DNA of 64,000 nucleotides, from positions 1-64,000 of the forward strand of contig CAYWRM010000018.1 in assembly GCA_964460905.1 (NCBI GenBank). The letters are read 5' to 3'. Positions within the stretch are counted from its first letter, which is position 1. Every line of letters begins with the position of its first letter. The notes below the pieces were generated by a model. It made no database searches, was not told the DNA's origin, and saw only the letters and a program-made list of their open reading frames with translations. Source of the DNA: GCA-002708315 sp964460905. Its GTDB lineage: Bacteria; Bacteroidota; Bacteroidia; Bacteroidales; F082. The translations under genes were made by a program, and so were the position numbers. Shown one piece after another: positions 27,401 to 37,160 of the stretch.

Positions 27401-28677
27401 GCGGAGCGAATGATACTGAAGGTTTTGAAATCCCACCTGAGAAAAATGGAAGATTCCAATTTATTATTCAGGCAGCATCCTCAGCATCCATAAATTTCAT
27501 TGCAACTGCAGGCATAGAAAAAGTATCCGTTGAGTGGCCACCAGCCGATACACCCGATGTTTTAGGGTATAACCTCTATCGCTTTTATCACTTAACAGAT
27601 TCCACTAATAGTGATACACTAAGAATTAATACAGAGTTAATTATAGATACAATATATACGGATTATAATATTGTTCCTGGTACTACTTATTATTACACAT
27701 TTAAAATACTGGGCACTGATATGCAGGAAAGTGATTATTCCAAAATTGCCTCTGCCACACCATTCTCTACAGCAAATGGTGATGCAAATTGTGATCTATC
27801 AGTAAATGTATTAGACATCACTACCATTGTTTCATATATGCTCAACCAGAACCCTACTCCTTTCCTATTTACTGCCGCAGATGTCAATAATGATAACAAG
27901 ATTAATATACTGGATATCATAGGATTGGTACAGCTTATTTCAGGAACAAAGTCATGTCCATTATCAGCATTAGTAGCTCTCAGTGATAGACCAGCTTATT
28001 ATGAAATTAAAAATGATAAATTAGAAATTGCAAATGAGGGTAATGTTGCTGGATTACAGTTTGTTATAGAAGATAAAAAACAAAAGGACAAAGATAAAAT
28101 TCGCACCACCAGCCACCAACCACCAATCACCAACATGCAAGCGTTAAGAATCTTCAGCCTACAAAAAGGCTTCGAATTTGCTTATGCAGTTTTGGATGAT
28201 CACATTCTCGGAATCCTATACAGTTTTACGGCTAAAGAACTCCCTGCCGGCGATATCGAACTATTCCGCATCGAAGGAATGGATAGTAATAATTTGGAAA
28301 TTACTGAGATATTCGGAGGGAACCTGGATGGTGATTATGTACCAATATTAAAGAAGGGAACTCAGCTCAATGTTCTGGCTACTGATGATAATATCCTGAG
28401 TGTTCAACCTAATCCTTTTACCGGGTCGACAATTATCGGTTGGCAGTTGACAGATGATGCTATTATGGATATTACAATATACAATTTTAAAGGTCATAAA
28501 CTGAAGCAGATAACGAATGGTTATTATCAAAGCGGGAGTCATCAAATAAACTGGAATGGCAAGGATGAGAAAAATAATGAGCTTCCTGCAGGTATATATA
28601 TATGTCATATAGAAGTGATAATGAATAATGGAAATATTGCAAAAACGCAAGATGTGAAAATAGTATTGGTTAAATAA
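24481..28677 (+). CDS. Dockerin- and T9SS-tagged subtilisin-like protease 2
   Basis: This 1398-aa paralog has the same domain order. The triad is Asp218, His273 and Ser446, the last in GTSMSSAV where the usual SAP/ASP is changed. A distinctive cysteine cluster, RCLCPECIGCGN (~367-378), sits next to the oxyanion loop. It could bind metal or form disulfides and is absent from the others. The dockerin at ~1101 has DANCDLSVNVLD (Gly to Cys) and DVNNDNKINILD. In the cohesin-like module the insert between GNVAGLQF and ALRIFS is KDKIRTTSHQPPITNM, unlike the Lys-rich insert of paralogs 1, 4 and 5. The T9SS domain starts SVQPNPFTGSTI. The catalytic core is almost identical in protein to protease 5, with many silent differences. 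The gap to protease 3 is 59 bp. Confidence 0.85.
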   Translation: MKTIFHVFFLFLLESSVVLNAQSNFHSIHYLDPHNPEYVKGEVLVKFKDEVNVESSIKSGIARTGISSVDKILEPYQAEAVEKVFKETREQQNRKTTKTIRDFKGNEIEVHALFNIYKLSFDTIWDIEQIVEELSKDRNVEFVEPNYMVYTMEVLEKGEIIDVQPKLLPVPIPENPPNRNTIPNDPLYGQQWYLNAINAPAAWDSVTGDTTQIIAIIDTGVDWDHPDLDDNIWTNWNEIPDNGIDDDNNGYIDDTRGWDYINNDNDPNDDNSHGTHVAGIAAAEGNNEIGICGVDWNARIMPVKMLQSSGAGSSSNLALGIMYAFENGATVINMSLGSYAESLTVKSALENAYSTAVLVASAGNDDRCLCPECIGCGNMYPACYPFVIGVQASNESGGYTSFTNVDLSGPIISEHSEGFNYEIFAPGQNILSTIPFGSYRSYNGTSMSSAVISGSVALILDYLPDVPNEEIFARLIQGSNNGKINIYGSLTCTLVPELHFINYTLLDTIAGCDNDEVPDAGETIQIFPTVKNTGGEVYNVTCVFRLSNSLDSSKINVIDSISVIGNISTYATLSGDSDPIFLEIDSAVAHNCKIPFEIKIYGDNTTPFFYSDSLVIQNAEELSGVLDSTYILKADKLWLVAQSFRITNNGVLNINPGAELILEQPFVNDGFISGLGKNDSIIEIYGPGAIIGNGNLIFNYTNFDGQTSQLSCFKFTTGEFNHCIFENFKNANYGLLEGNVDIKDCIIRDCRIAWIRVSGSIYRSNIYNIDIYYHPYELFTSSNVIFKYNNFSDITGILFSAIPSPYTNLIENNLIYRNDIHPYIGNSYLYKATSDLYFEYLPTMYWGTTKDEKINTYIYDFWKDPSLAMVYFNPKMNQPSDSSHGIVWKVEINGIDPQDEQLDPIGSGIAKFDVYFNRPMDTAYTPLLTFGAWEPYTQCIVEDSASWNSDSTIWTAHYDIVLETGDGINVLTVSGANDTEGFEIPPEKNGRFQFIIQAASSASINFIATAGIEKVSVEWPPADTPDVLGYNLYRFYHLTDSTNSDTLRINTELIIDTIYTDYNIVPGTTYYYTFKILGTDMQESDYSKIASATPFSTANGDANCDLSVNVLDITTIVSYMLNQNPTPFLFTAADVNNDNKINILDIIGLVQLISGTKSCPLSALVALSDRPAYYEIKNDKLEIANEGNVAGLQFVIEDKKQKDKDKIRTTSHQPPITNMQALRIFSLQKGFEFAYAVLDDHILGILYSFTAKELPAGDIELFRIEGMDSNNLEITEIFGGNLDGDYVPILKKGTQLNVLATDDNILSVQPNPFTGSTIIGWQLTDDAIMDITIYNFKGHKLKQITNGYYQSGSHQINWNGKDEKNNELPAGIYICHIEVIMNNGNIAKTQDVKIVLVK

Positions 28678-28736
28678 TAAAATCAAAGTGATGTGTAATG
28701 CGTGACTTTGATGTGAATTAGTCAAATAATATAACA

Positions 28737-31700
28737 ATGAGATTATTAACTAAAATATTTTTGATAATAGTAATAATTAGTTCAACTATTTATTCCGCCT
28801 CCAGCCAAACTAATTCCATCAACCTTCATATCCTTGATCCATACTATCCCGAATATGTGAAAGGTGAAGTATTGGTGAAGTTTAAAGATGAGGTTTACAT
28901 TGAAGCTAAGGTTGTAGAAAAGGCTGAAGGAGAGATTGAGGTTACAACCGGACTTAATAGCATAGATAACTTTTTAATAGATTACAAAACCATAGAAATA
29001 GAAAAAGTATTTAAAGAAACCAGAGAGTCATCCAGGGCAAAGTCGAGGGACACAACCCGATATCTTACTGACTTCAAAGGCCAAAGACATAAAGTACCCA
29101 AACTTTATAACATTTATAAACTCAAATTTGATGAAGTTTATGATGCCAAAGAATTAGCAGAGTTAATTTCCAAAAATGCTGAAGTGGACTATGCCGAGCC
29201 CAATTATTTTATTTATTCAATGAATACATATCCAAACGATGCTTTGTACCAAAGCGGGGAACAGTGGTATATTGATGCTGTTAATGCACCTGCCGCATGG
29301 GATTCAGTAACGTGTGACACCTCTCAGATTATTGGGATTATCGATACCGGGGTTGACTGGGATCATCCTGATCTGGATGGAAATATCTGGAAGAACTGGG
29401 GAGAGATACCGGATAATGGTCTCGATGATGATGGCAATGGATTTATTGATGATGTGAGAGGCTGGGATTTTACTTCTAACTCCAATGATCCGGATGACGA
29501 CAATGGACATGGCACACATGTGGCAGGGGTAGTTGCGGCCGAGACTAATAATTATGTGGGTATTTCTGGCATTGCATGGAATGCAAGGATAATGCCTATT
29601 AAAGTCTTAACTGGAACAGGATCTGGTAATACGGCCTGGCTTGCTTCAGCAATATACTATGCAGCTAATAATGGAGCAACCATCATTAATATGAGTCTTG
29701 GAACTTATGGTGAATCACAGGCAGTTAAAGATGCTCTCTTGTTTGCTTATGATACTCTGACCATTGTCGGCGCTGCCGGAAATGATAATTTGAAAGTGGA
29801 CACCATTTCACCCCCTAACCAGGCTTACGGACCCATGTTCCCAGGTTGTTATCATTTTGTAATTGGAGTTGAAGCAGCAACACAAACAGGAACGCTGGCA
29901 GGTTTTTCCAACTTTGATCCCAGCGGGTTCAGCGAAACAGCCAATCCAGATGGTTTCAATTATGAAATAATTGCTCCTGGAGTAAACATTTTCAGTACTT
30001 TTCCAGGGGGGGGATACCGTTTTCTTTCCGGAACATCCATGGCATCACCTATTGTTGCAGGCGCAGTGGCATTGATAAAAGATTTTAAACCAGGGATTTC
30101 GAATGAAGAAATTTTTGCCAGACTAATACAGTTTGCCCAGGCAGGACACCTGAAAATCCCTAATATACTCCATGGCACACTCGGATCGGATGTTTTTTAT
30201 GTGAGTCAAACCTTGATTGACACTGTGGGCAATGCCGACAATGACGGCAAAGCAGATAGTGATGAGGCATTCGATATGTGGTTCACTATAAAAAATGCCG
30301 GAGGATATGCAGATAGTGTATGGGCAAAACTACGATTAGATTATTCTGGTGACACCACACTGGTAAGCATTATTGACAGCACAAGTTATATTGGTAACCT
30401 GGACAGTGCAGGGTTCCATAATGAGATTCCAGCTTACACAACCCTTACAGGGGAATCCGATCCTTTTCGGGTTTATATCAAACCGGGTGTTATCAATGAA
30501 AAAGATATTGTTTTTAAATATGAAATAGGAACTAAAAATGGCAGTTCCGAAACTGGTAATTTTTACCTTACTATACAGAATGGAGAGGAACTAAAAGGAA
30601 TACTTGACTCAACATTTACACTTACTCCTGATAAACTATGGCTTATCAATCAAAGTTTTAAGATTATTGAATCGGGCAAATTAATTATAAAACCAGGCAC
30701 ACATCTTAAAATTGACAAAAAATTTGTTATAAAAGGTGAGATTGAAGGGCACGGAACAAAAGATAGTTTAATTTATATTCAAGGGCCAGAGATTTTCGAC
30801 GGTCCTAATATAATTTCTGCATCTTTTAAGCATACTAAATTCTACGATTTTGATCAATATTTTGAAGGTACTTTGCATTTCGATCACTGCATTTTCGAAG
30901 ATTTTCGAAGCAATTTTATGTTCTATTCGGCAGGTTATTCAGCTTTCGACTGCCAGTTTAGGGAACTAAATGTTGATGCCGTGTTTAAATATGGAGGAGG
31001 CAACATCATTCGCTGTAATTTTGATAATATAAACTCTAACGAGGACCACCAGTATGGGGGCATATTTATACAGAGTCCTGCCACAGCAAAATTTAACAAC
31101 TTTATAAATCGTTATAGCCCGGCTTCAGCCAGGAGCTCATCAAATTATAGTGAGAATAATTTTGTTACAAGCAGCAATAATGAGGTTTATTGTGCATACA
31201 TCAATGACCCTTCTATTGATACTATAACTCATCAATACTGGGGGACAACCGATACGGATAAAATAGATGATATGATCTGGGATTTCTGGGAAGATGCTAG
31301 GTATCCAATTATGATATATAAGCCGTTTCTTACATCTCCTTCTGATTCAGCACATGGAATGGTATGGAAAATTTTATTGAATGGTACCGACCCTCATGAT
31401 GAATACCTCGATCCTATTGGTTTTGGTAAACTTAGATTTGATGTTTATTTCAACAAATGCATGGATACAAGCTTTATTCCAATGCTTACTTTTGGGGTTC
31501 GCGACCCTCTTACCCAGCATGTAGTAGAGGATAGTGCATCATGGAGCAGTGATTCCACGATATGGACGGCTTATTATGATGTAGGAGCGGAAACAGGTGA
31601 TGGCATGAATTACATACGCGTCGCATATGCTGTCGATACCGCCGGATTTAAAATCCCTACAGAGAATAGCATGAGATTTGGCTTTAACATTCAGGCTGCA

Positions 31701-32831
31701 TCTTCAACATCAATTCAGTTTCTGGCAACCCCTGGGATTGGTAAAGTTTATCTCGACTGGCCATTTAATTATACAGAAGACTTTCTTGGATATAATATGT
31801 ATCGTTTTACGAAGATTGATAGTACTACAAACTCTGATACATTGGTGATTAATAGTAAATTGATTCAGGATTCGGTGTTTACAGATTTTGATGTCTTACC
31901 TGATAGTACTTATTATTATTGTTATAAAATTGTTGGAACCGACCTTAATGAATGTGATTACTCAAAAGTTATTTCAGCAATTCCATTATCTACTGCCAAT
32001 GGGGATGCAAATGGTGATTTGTCTGTTACAGTGCTAGATATTACCTGTATTATTTCTTATATTCTTGAACATGATCCTCAACCTTTCCTATTTGAAGCAG
32101 CTGACGTAAATTACGATGGGAATATTAATGTCCTGGATTTGATGCTGGTTGTACAAATCATCCTCAATCAAAAAAACGTGCCTCTAAACTATAATGATAT
32201 TATTCCTGAATATATTAAACTATCACCTGAAGTGATATCTCTTGAAAGCAAAGGACAAATTACTGCTTTTCAATTTGAAATTTTTGGAGATTTTACCCAG
32301 TCACAACGGCTTTTCTGTAATACGGAGGGGCTTGAGTTGGTATATTCAATTTATGACAACAGGATTATCGGAATTATGTTTTCATACATCAATAATCCTT
32401 TTCCTGTTGGTGATTTGGAATTAATCAAATTTTATCCTACAGCCAAAAGTATTTCTTGGGGACAAATCATAGCATCTAACAGGATTGGTAATCCAGTACC
32501 GTTGAAGACAATTAAGGAACCTAAGTTAAACTTTATTCAAAGTGAATTATTATGTTACCCTAATCCTTTTTCCGAGTCTATAAAGATTCAATTCTTTGCG
32601 CCATCCAACTCAGTTTATAAATTCGTAGTTTATAATGAAAATGGTAAGGTCGTTCTACGGAAGTTTGGATATCAAGGTTTGGAAAGAGATATCTTAATAC
32701 TATGGAATGGAATATCGGGAACAGGCGAAAAATTGTCCGCTGGAATTTATTTTGGTAGTTTGGAAATAGTAGATTTTCAAACAAATAAAATTTTATCAAA
32801 AAAATCAAAAAAATTAATTTTAATGAATTAG
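28737..32831 (+). CDS. Dockerin- and T9SS-tagged subtilisin-like protease 3 (most divergent)
   Basis: This 1364-aa paralog has the triad Asp203, His258 (NGHGTHVAGV) and Ser434 (GTSMASP). The prodomain carries ESSRAKSRDTTR (~95-106) where paralogs have EQRSRKTVR. SSRAKSRD is the usual translation of an intergenic repeat and points to an in-frame insertion. The beta-helix closes with YWGTTDTDKIDDMIWDFW (~834-851). The dockerin (~1090) has loops DANGDLSVTVLD and DVNYDGNINVLD and a different spacer. The C-terminal cohesin-like and sorting domains are clearly more diverged (YPNPFSESIKIQFF). A GGGGGGGG run at 30006 leaves the frame intact. Only one base separates its stop codon from the ATG of protease 4, so the two are probably translationally coupled. 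Confidence 0.85.
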   Translation: MRLLTKIFLIIVIISSTIYSASSQTNSINLHILDPYYPEYVKGEVLVKFKDEVYIEAKVVEKAEGEIEVTTGLNSIDNFLIDYKTIEIEKVFKETRESSRAKSRDTTRYLTDFKGQRHKVPKLYNIYKLKFDEVYDAKELAELISKNAEVDYAEPNYFIYSMNTYPNDALYQSGEQWYIDAVNAPAAWDSVTCDTSQIIGIIDTGVDWDHPDLDGNIWKNWGEIPDNGLDDDGNGFIDDVRGWDFTSNSNDPDDDNGHGTHVAGVVAAETNNYVGISGIAWNARIMPIKVLTGTGSGNTAWLASAIYYAANNGATIINMSLGTYGESQAVKDALLFAYDTLTIVGAAGNDNLKVDTISPPNQAYGPMFPGCYHFVIGVEAATQTGTLAGFSNFDPSGFSETANPDGFNYEIIAPGVNIFSTFPGGGYRFLSGTSMASPIVAGAVALIKDFKPGISNEEIFARLIQFAQAGHLKIPNILHGTLGSDVFYVSQTLIDTVGNADNDGKADSDEAFDMWFTIKNAGGYADSVWAKLRLDYSGDTTLVSIIDSTSYIGNLDSAGFHNEIPAYTTLTGESDPFRVYIKPGVINEKDIVFKYEIGTKNGSSETGNFYLTIQNGEELKGILDSTFTLTPDKLWLINQSFKIIESGKLIIKPGTHLKIDKKFVIKGEIEGHGTKDSLIYIQGPEIFDGPNIISASFKHTKFYDFDQYFEGTLHFDHCIFEDFRSNFMFYSAGYSAFDCQFRELNVDAVFKYGGGNIIRCNFDNINSNEDHQYGGIFIQSPATAKFNNFINRYSPASARSSSNYSENNFVTSSNNEVYCAYINDPSIDTITHQYWGTTDTDKIDDMIWDFWEDARYPIMIYKPFLTSPSDSAHGMVWKILLNGTDPHDEYLDPIGFGKLRFDVYFNKCMDTSFIPMLTFGVRDPLTQHVVEDSASWSSDSTIWTAYYDVGAETGDGMNYIRVAYAVDTAGFKIPTENSMRFGFNIQAASSTSIQFLATPGIGKVYLDWPFNYTEDFLGYNMYRFTKIDSTTNSDTLVINSKLIQDSVFTDFDVLPDSTYYYCYKIVGTDLNECDYSKVISAIPLSTANGDANGDLSVTVLDITCIISYILEHDPQPFLFEAADVNYDGNINVLDLMLVVQIILNQKNVPLNYNDIIPEYIKLSPEVISLESKGQITAFQFEIFGDFTQSQRLFCNTEGLELVYSIYDNRIIGIMFSYINNPFPVGDLELIKFYPTAKSISWGQIIASNRIGNPVPLKTIKEPKLNFIQSELLCYPNPFSESIKIQFFAPSNSVYKFVVYNENGKVVLRKFGYQGLERDILILWNGISGTGEKLSAGIYFGSLEIVDFQTNKILSKKSKKLILMN

Positions 32832-32832
32832 C

Positions 32833-35800
32833 ATGAAAAAATGTGTTTTAATATTAGCATTTTTAATTATCTGCATAAATAGCTTTACGCAGCATCAATA
32901 TGATATGTCTTCCGCTCATAATAGAGATCCGAAAAATCCTGAATATGTTGATGATGAGGTTCTTGTTAAATTCAAAGACAAAGTCGAGGTAAATTTGGAA
33001 TTAAATAATTCAAAAAAACTCACTAATATCATCGAGATTAATAGTTTACTTGAAAATTTTTACGTGATTTCTATTTCAAAAGTATTTTCTGTCTCTAATG
33101 ATATTAATCGGAAAGACTCAATTAATATTCAAGGAAAGATTAGATCAATCCCTGCTTTAAACAATATATATAAATTGAAAGTTAAACAAGAAAATGACAT
33201 CCTTAATATAGTTAGTGCATTAACATTGGATCCGCTTGTAGAATATGCGGAACCTAATTACATTATTTACTCGATTGGAACATATCCTGATGATCCCATA
33301 TATTTGACAGGTGCCCAGTGGCATATAGATACGGTAAAGGCTCCACAGGCATGGGACATTAACATAAGCGATACGAGCCAGATTATTGGTATTATTGATA
33401 CCGGTGTTGACTGGGATCATCCCGACCTTGATGATAACATCTGGACTAATTGGGATGATATCCCTGGTAATGGTATAGATGATGACAACAATGGATATAT
33501 TGACGATATAAGGGGTTGGGACTTTGTAAACAACGACAACAACCCCACTGATGATAACAGCCATGGAACTCATGTTGCAGGAATTGCAGCAGCCGAAACC
33601 AATAATGGTATTGGCATTGCCGGCATTGCATGGAATGCAAGAATAATGCCGGTAAAGATGTTACAGAGCTCAGGACAGGGTAACTCTTCAGATTTCGCAG
33701 CAGCCATTGCCTATGCTTCTGAAAACGGAGCAACAGTTATCAACATGAGTGTTGGCAGTTATGCAGAATCATTAACTGTTAAAACCGCATTAGAGTATGC
33801 ATATTCTTCTTCCCTACTGATTGCTGCTGCCGGTAACGATGGTTTTCTCATCAATTTTGCACCCATGTACCCGGCCTGCTATTCATTTGTTATTGGTGTG
33901 GAAGCCTCAAACTTCTATAACGAAATTACAGATTTCTCCAATTTTGATGCTGATGGTCCAACAAATAGTGTTCATTTTGACCTTAGAAATTATGAGATCC
34001 GGGCACCTGGCTATGGCATTTACAGCACTTTTCCAAATGGTAATTATTATGCATTGAGTGGTACTTCAATGTCCGCTCCTATCGTCTCAGGAGCAGCTGC
34101 TATTCTAAAAAATTATCATGCCGGTATATCACATGAACAAATGTTTGTAAGGTTTATACAAGGGGCAGATAGCCTGCGACTTGATATTTATAAATCCCTT
34201 ACCATGACACCTGAGCCTGATCTCATGTTTTTGGAATACACAATCTATGATACCCTTCCCGGATGCGATGGGGATGGCCTGCCCGATGCAGGGGAATCAA
34301 TTGTATTGAATATCAAAGTGCGAAATGTTGGCAGTTATTCCGATTCCACATGGTCGCACTTCAAACTTGGCACTTTTGAAGATACTACTGTTGCCGTGGT
34401 CTCAGACAGCCTTTCGACCCTGGGAAACATTTCAGCTTACGCAACCCTTAGTAATTACATAGAACCATTCATAATTCAGATTGATTCCGGGTTAGCACAT
34501 AACAGGGACATTGTTTTCGACTGCATAATATCAAGCAAAAATACCGACACGGTCCATCAGGAGATTATCCTGACTATTCAAAATGCTGAAGAACTTGTAG
34601 GTGTTATGGACTCAACAATGTACTTGACTCCGGATAAATTGTGGGTGGTTAACGGTAGTTTCAGGGTTGAACCCTCCGGACATTTGATAATATTACCAGG
34701 AGCATCTATCATTCTTGAAAAACCGGTTATAAACAATGGATTAATCGAGGGATTGGGTACAGCTGATAGCATGATTATAGTATATGGGCCCGAAAAATTT
34801 GAAAGAGGAGAACATTATAATTTTTGGTATACACATTTTTTACCGGGCGATAAACCTATGAAAAGGAGATATGAATCATTTCCCGTTATAACTAAAGAGA
34901 ATGATCAAGGAATCAATAAAGAAAAGGATAGAGGTACCAATATGGATCATTGCATATTTGATGGTGCATTGAATATAGATTTATGGTGGGGTAATATTAC
35001 CGATTGCATATTTAAAAATTGTGAAGTTTGGGATTTGTCTCTGGACTCTATTTATAATTGTAATTTCTATAATACTGTGGGTAATACATTATTTAATAGT
35101 GGGGCGACAAATTTTTATATTGGCTATTGTAACTTTTCTCATATTGGAAATTCCCGGATTTTCTATGGAGGAAATAATATCCATAGAAATAACTTCATAA
35201 CAAACCTCAGCACAACCACCTATCATTTCTGGAGGGGCGATCTGTATTTTCCATTTCCTCCAAACTACTGGGGAACAACAGATACAATCATAATAGACCA
35301 GATGATCTATGATTTCCACGAGGACCCAAACCTTGGAATTGTAATGTACCAACCTATTCTTGAAGTCCCGTCAGATTCAGCCCATGGCTTCCCCTGGAAA
35401 GTTCATATCAATGATGTGAACCCACAGGATAGTACACTTGACCCATTCGGTCCTGAAACGATAAAGTTTGATGTGTTTTTCAATCGCCCGATGGATACAG
35501 CATATACACCAAAATTAAGTTTTGGGGTTAGAGAGCCATACACTCAGCATATTATTACCAATAATGCATCATGGTCCAATGATTCTGCAATATGGACAGC
35601 ATATTACACTATTGCTTTGGAAACGGGTGACGGTATTAATTATATCCGTATTGCCGAAGCCGTGGACAATGAAGGATTTGAAATCCCAATCGAAGATAAT
35701 AAACGATTCTTTTTTACAATCCAGGCGGCTGGTGCTCTAAGTATTACATTTACAGCCAATCCCGGTATTGGACGAACCCTACTTAATTGGGAAAAGGCTA

Positions 35801-36894
35801 CAAGCACTGATGTGCTTGGGTATAATATGTATCGATTTTATAATATAACAGATACAACATATAGCGATACTATTCTCATCAATAATGCATTAATAACAGA
35901 CACAAATTACGTGGATTTTGCAGTTATTCCTGATACAACATACAATTATCTTTATAAAGTAGTTGGCACCGATATGATTGAAAGTGATTTCTCAAAGAAA
36001 GCAAGCTGTGTCCCTTTACCCACTTCAGTAGGTGATTGCAATGCTGACGGAGAGATTAACGTACTTGACATCACTACTATAGTCTCATACATGCTTAACC
36101 AAAGCCCAACACCTTTTTTGTTTGATGCAGCGGATGTAAACTACGATGATGAGATAAATGTATTGGATATTATAGGCTTAGTACAGTTAATTAATGGTAA
36201 AAAAAGCTCAACTACGCAACCCTTACCTGAGATAAGCAATGAAACAGCATATTATTATTTTGATGAAGATAAGCTGGGATTTGAGAGTAAGGGGAATGTA
36301 GCTGCTATGCAGTTTAAATTAAAAGTGAAAAATGAAAAGTTAAAAATGAAAAGTAACCTTGACAAGTTAAGGATATTTTCAATTGTACAGGGTTTTGAGT
36401 TTGCTTATGCAGTTGTTGATGATTATATAATAGGAATCCTTTACAGTTTAAGTGGTAGAGAGATTCCAGAAGGCATAACAAACTTGTTTAGATTTGAAGG
36501 AGTTGATATTAGTAATGTTGAAATAACAGAAATATTTGGTGGAGACCTGAGTGGTAATTATGTACCAATTCTTAAAAAAGGTACAAACTCAGTTGTATTT
36601 TCTTCAGATGCTGAACTTCAGGTAAGTCCTAATCCATTCACATACTCAACACAAATAAACTACACAGTACAAGAAAACGGATTAGTAGAAATTAGAATAT
36701 ACAATATGAATGGAGCTGAGATTAATTTGTTGCAAAACCGTTTCCAAACAGCGGGTAAACATAGCATTAATTGGAATGGAACAAATGAAGTTGGTCAACA
36801 GATGAAATCAGGTATTTATTTAATACAACTTAAGGTAAAATCAGTTTCGGGTAATAGTTACAATAAAGAAATTAAGATAGTTCTTACAAAGTAA
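32833..36894 (+). CDS. Dockerin- and T9SS-tagged subtilisin-like protease 4
   Basis: This 1353-aa paralog has the triad Asp189, His244 and Ser412. The signal peptide (LILAFLIICINSFTQ) and prodomain differ from paralogs 1, 2 and 5, and the linker before the catalytic domain is ~25 residues shorter. Within the beta-helix a hydrophilic insert with NDQGINKEKDRGTN (~675-705) looks foreign. The dockerin (~1068) has loops DCNADGEINVLD and DVNYDDEINVLD. From there to the C-terminus the protein is nearly identical to protease 1, although the DNA differs at many third positions, which indicates purifying selection on the dockerin and sorting regions rather than recent duplication. A 266-bp gap full of palindromic repeats follows. 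Confidence 0.85.
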   Translation: MKKCVLILAFLIICINSFTQHQYDMSSAHNRDPKNPEYVDDEVLVKFKDKVEVNLELNNSKKLTNIIEINSLLENFYVISISKVFSVSNDINRKDSINIQGKIRSIPALNNIYKLKVKQENDILNIVSALTLDPLVEYAEPNYIIYSIGTYPDDPIYLTGAQWHIDTVKAPQAWDINISDTSQIIGIIDTGVDWDHPDLDDNIWTNWDDIPGNGIDDDNNGYIDDIRGWDFVNNDNNPTDDNSHGTHVAGIAAAETNNGIGIAGIAWNARIMPVKMLQSSGQGNSSDFAAAIAYASENGATVINMSVGSYAESLTVKTALEYAYSSSLLIAAAGNDGFLINFAPMYPACYSFVIGVEASNFYNEITDFSNFDADGPTNSVHFDLRNYEIRAPGYGIYSTFPNGNYYALSGTSMSAPIVSGAAAILKNYHAGISHEQMFVRFIQGADSLRLDIYKSLTMTPEPDLMFLEYTIYDTLPGCDGDGLPDAGESIVLNIKVRNVGSYSDSTWSHFKLGTFEDTTVAVVSDSLSTLGNISAYATLSNYIEPFIIQIDSGLAHNRDIVFDCIISSKNTDTVHQEIILTIQNAEELVGVMDSTMYLTPDKLWVVNGSFRVEPSGHLIILPGASIILEKPVINNGLIEGLGTADSMIIVYGPEKFERGEHYNFWYTHFLPGDKPMKRRYESFPVITKENDQGINKEKDRGTNMDHCIFDGALNIDLWWGNITDCIFKNCEVWDLSLDSIYNCNFYNTVGNTLFNSGATNFYIGYCNFSHIGNSRIFYGGNNIHRNNFITNLSTTTYHFWRGDLYFPFPPNYWGTTDTIIIDQMIYDFHEDPNLGIVMYQPILEVPSDSAHGFPWKVHINDVNPQDSTLDPFGPETIKFDVFFNRPMDTAYTPKLSFGVREPYTQHIITNNASWSNDSAIWTAYYTIALETGDGINYIRIAEAVDNEGFEIPIEDNKRFFFTIQAAGALSITFTANPGIGRTLLNWEKATSTDVLGYNMYRFYNITDTTYSDTILINNALITDTNYVDFAVIPDTTYNYLYKVVGTDMIESDFSKKASCVPLPTSVGDCNADGEINVLDITTIVSYMLNQSPTPFLFDAADVNYDDEINVLDIIGLVQLINGKKSSTTQPLPEISNETAYYYFDEDKLGFESKGNVAAMQFKLKVKNEKLKMKSNLDKLRIFSIVQGFEFAYAVVDDYIIGILYSLSGREIPEGITNLFRFEGVDISNVEITEIFGGDLSGNYVPILKKGTNSVVFSSDAELQVSPNPFTYSTQINYTVQENGLVEIRIYNMNGAEINLLQNRFQTAGKHSINWNGTNEVGQQMKSGIYLIQLKVKSVSGNSYNKEIKIVLTK

Positions 36895-36934
36895 TATGAG
36901 TCGAAAAAATAAAATAACACAGTGTTTGATTATT

Positions 36935-37128
36935 TGTCATTCTGAACGCAGTGAAGAATCTCTATCTTCGATTAAGTATAACGATAGGAGATTCTTCGTT
37001 TCACTCAGAATGACAAAACCCCTGCAATGTCATTTCGACCGAAGCGCAGCGGAGTGGAGAAATCTCCTGAGAACCGACCTTCTACTCAGGAGATTTCTCT
37101 CCGACTAAGTCGGAATCGAAATGACAGT
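36935..37128. repeat. Two adjacent palindromic repeats between protease genes 4 and 5
   Basis: The first (36935-37017) has arms TGTCATTCTGAACGCAG / TCAGAATGACA around GAAGAATCTC/GAGATTCTTC. The second (37029-37128) has arms TGTCATTTCGACC / TCGAAATGACA around GGAGAAATCTCCTGAG/CTCAGGAGATTTCTC. Both are members of multicopy families represented elsewhere in the window (41378, 53763, 59040, 61571). Confidence 0.75.
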
Positions 37129-37160
37129 AAAGTTTATAACGAATTGAAAAAATTAACACC

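Noticed and set aside
30005..30013. Frameshift in protease 3 at a run of G
   Set aside because: The run of eight G is in frame, and the protein continues through it into the GTSMASP serine motif without disruption.
36935..37128. CRISPR array
   Set aside because: The repeats are two long palindromes of different families, not regularly spaced short direct repeats, and no cas gene is present.
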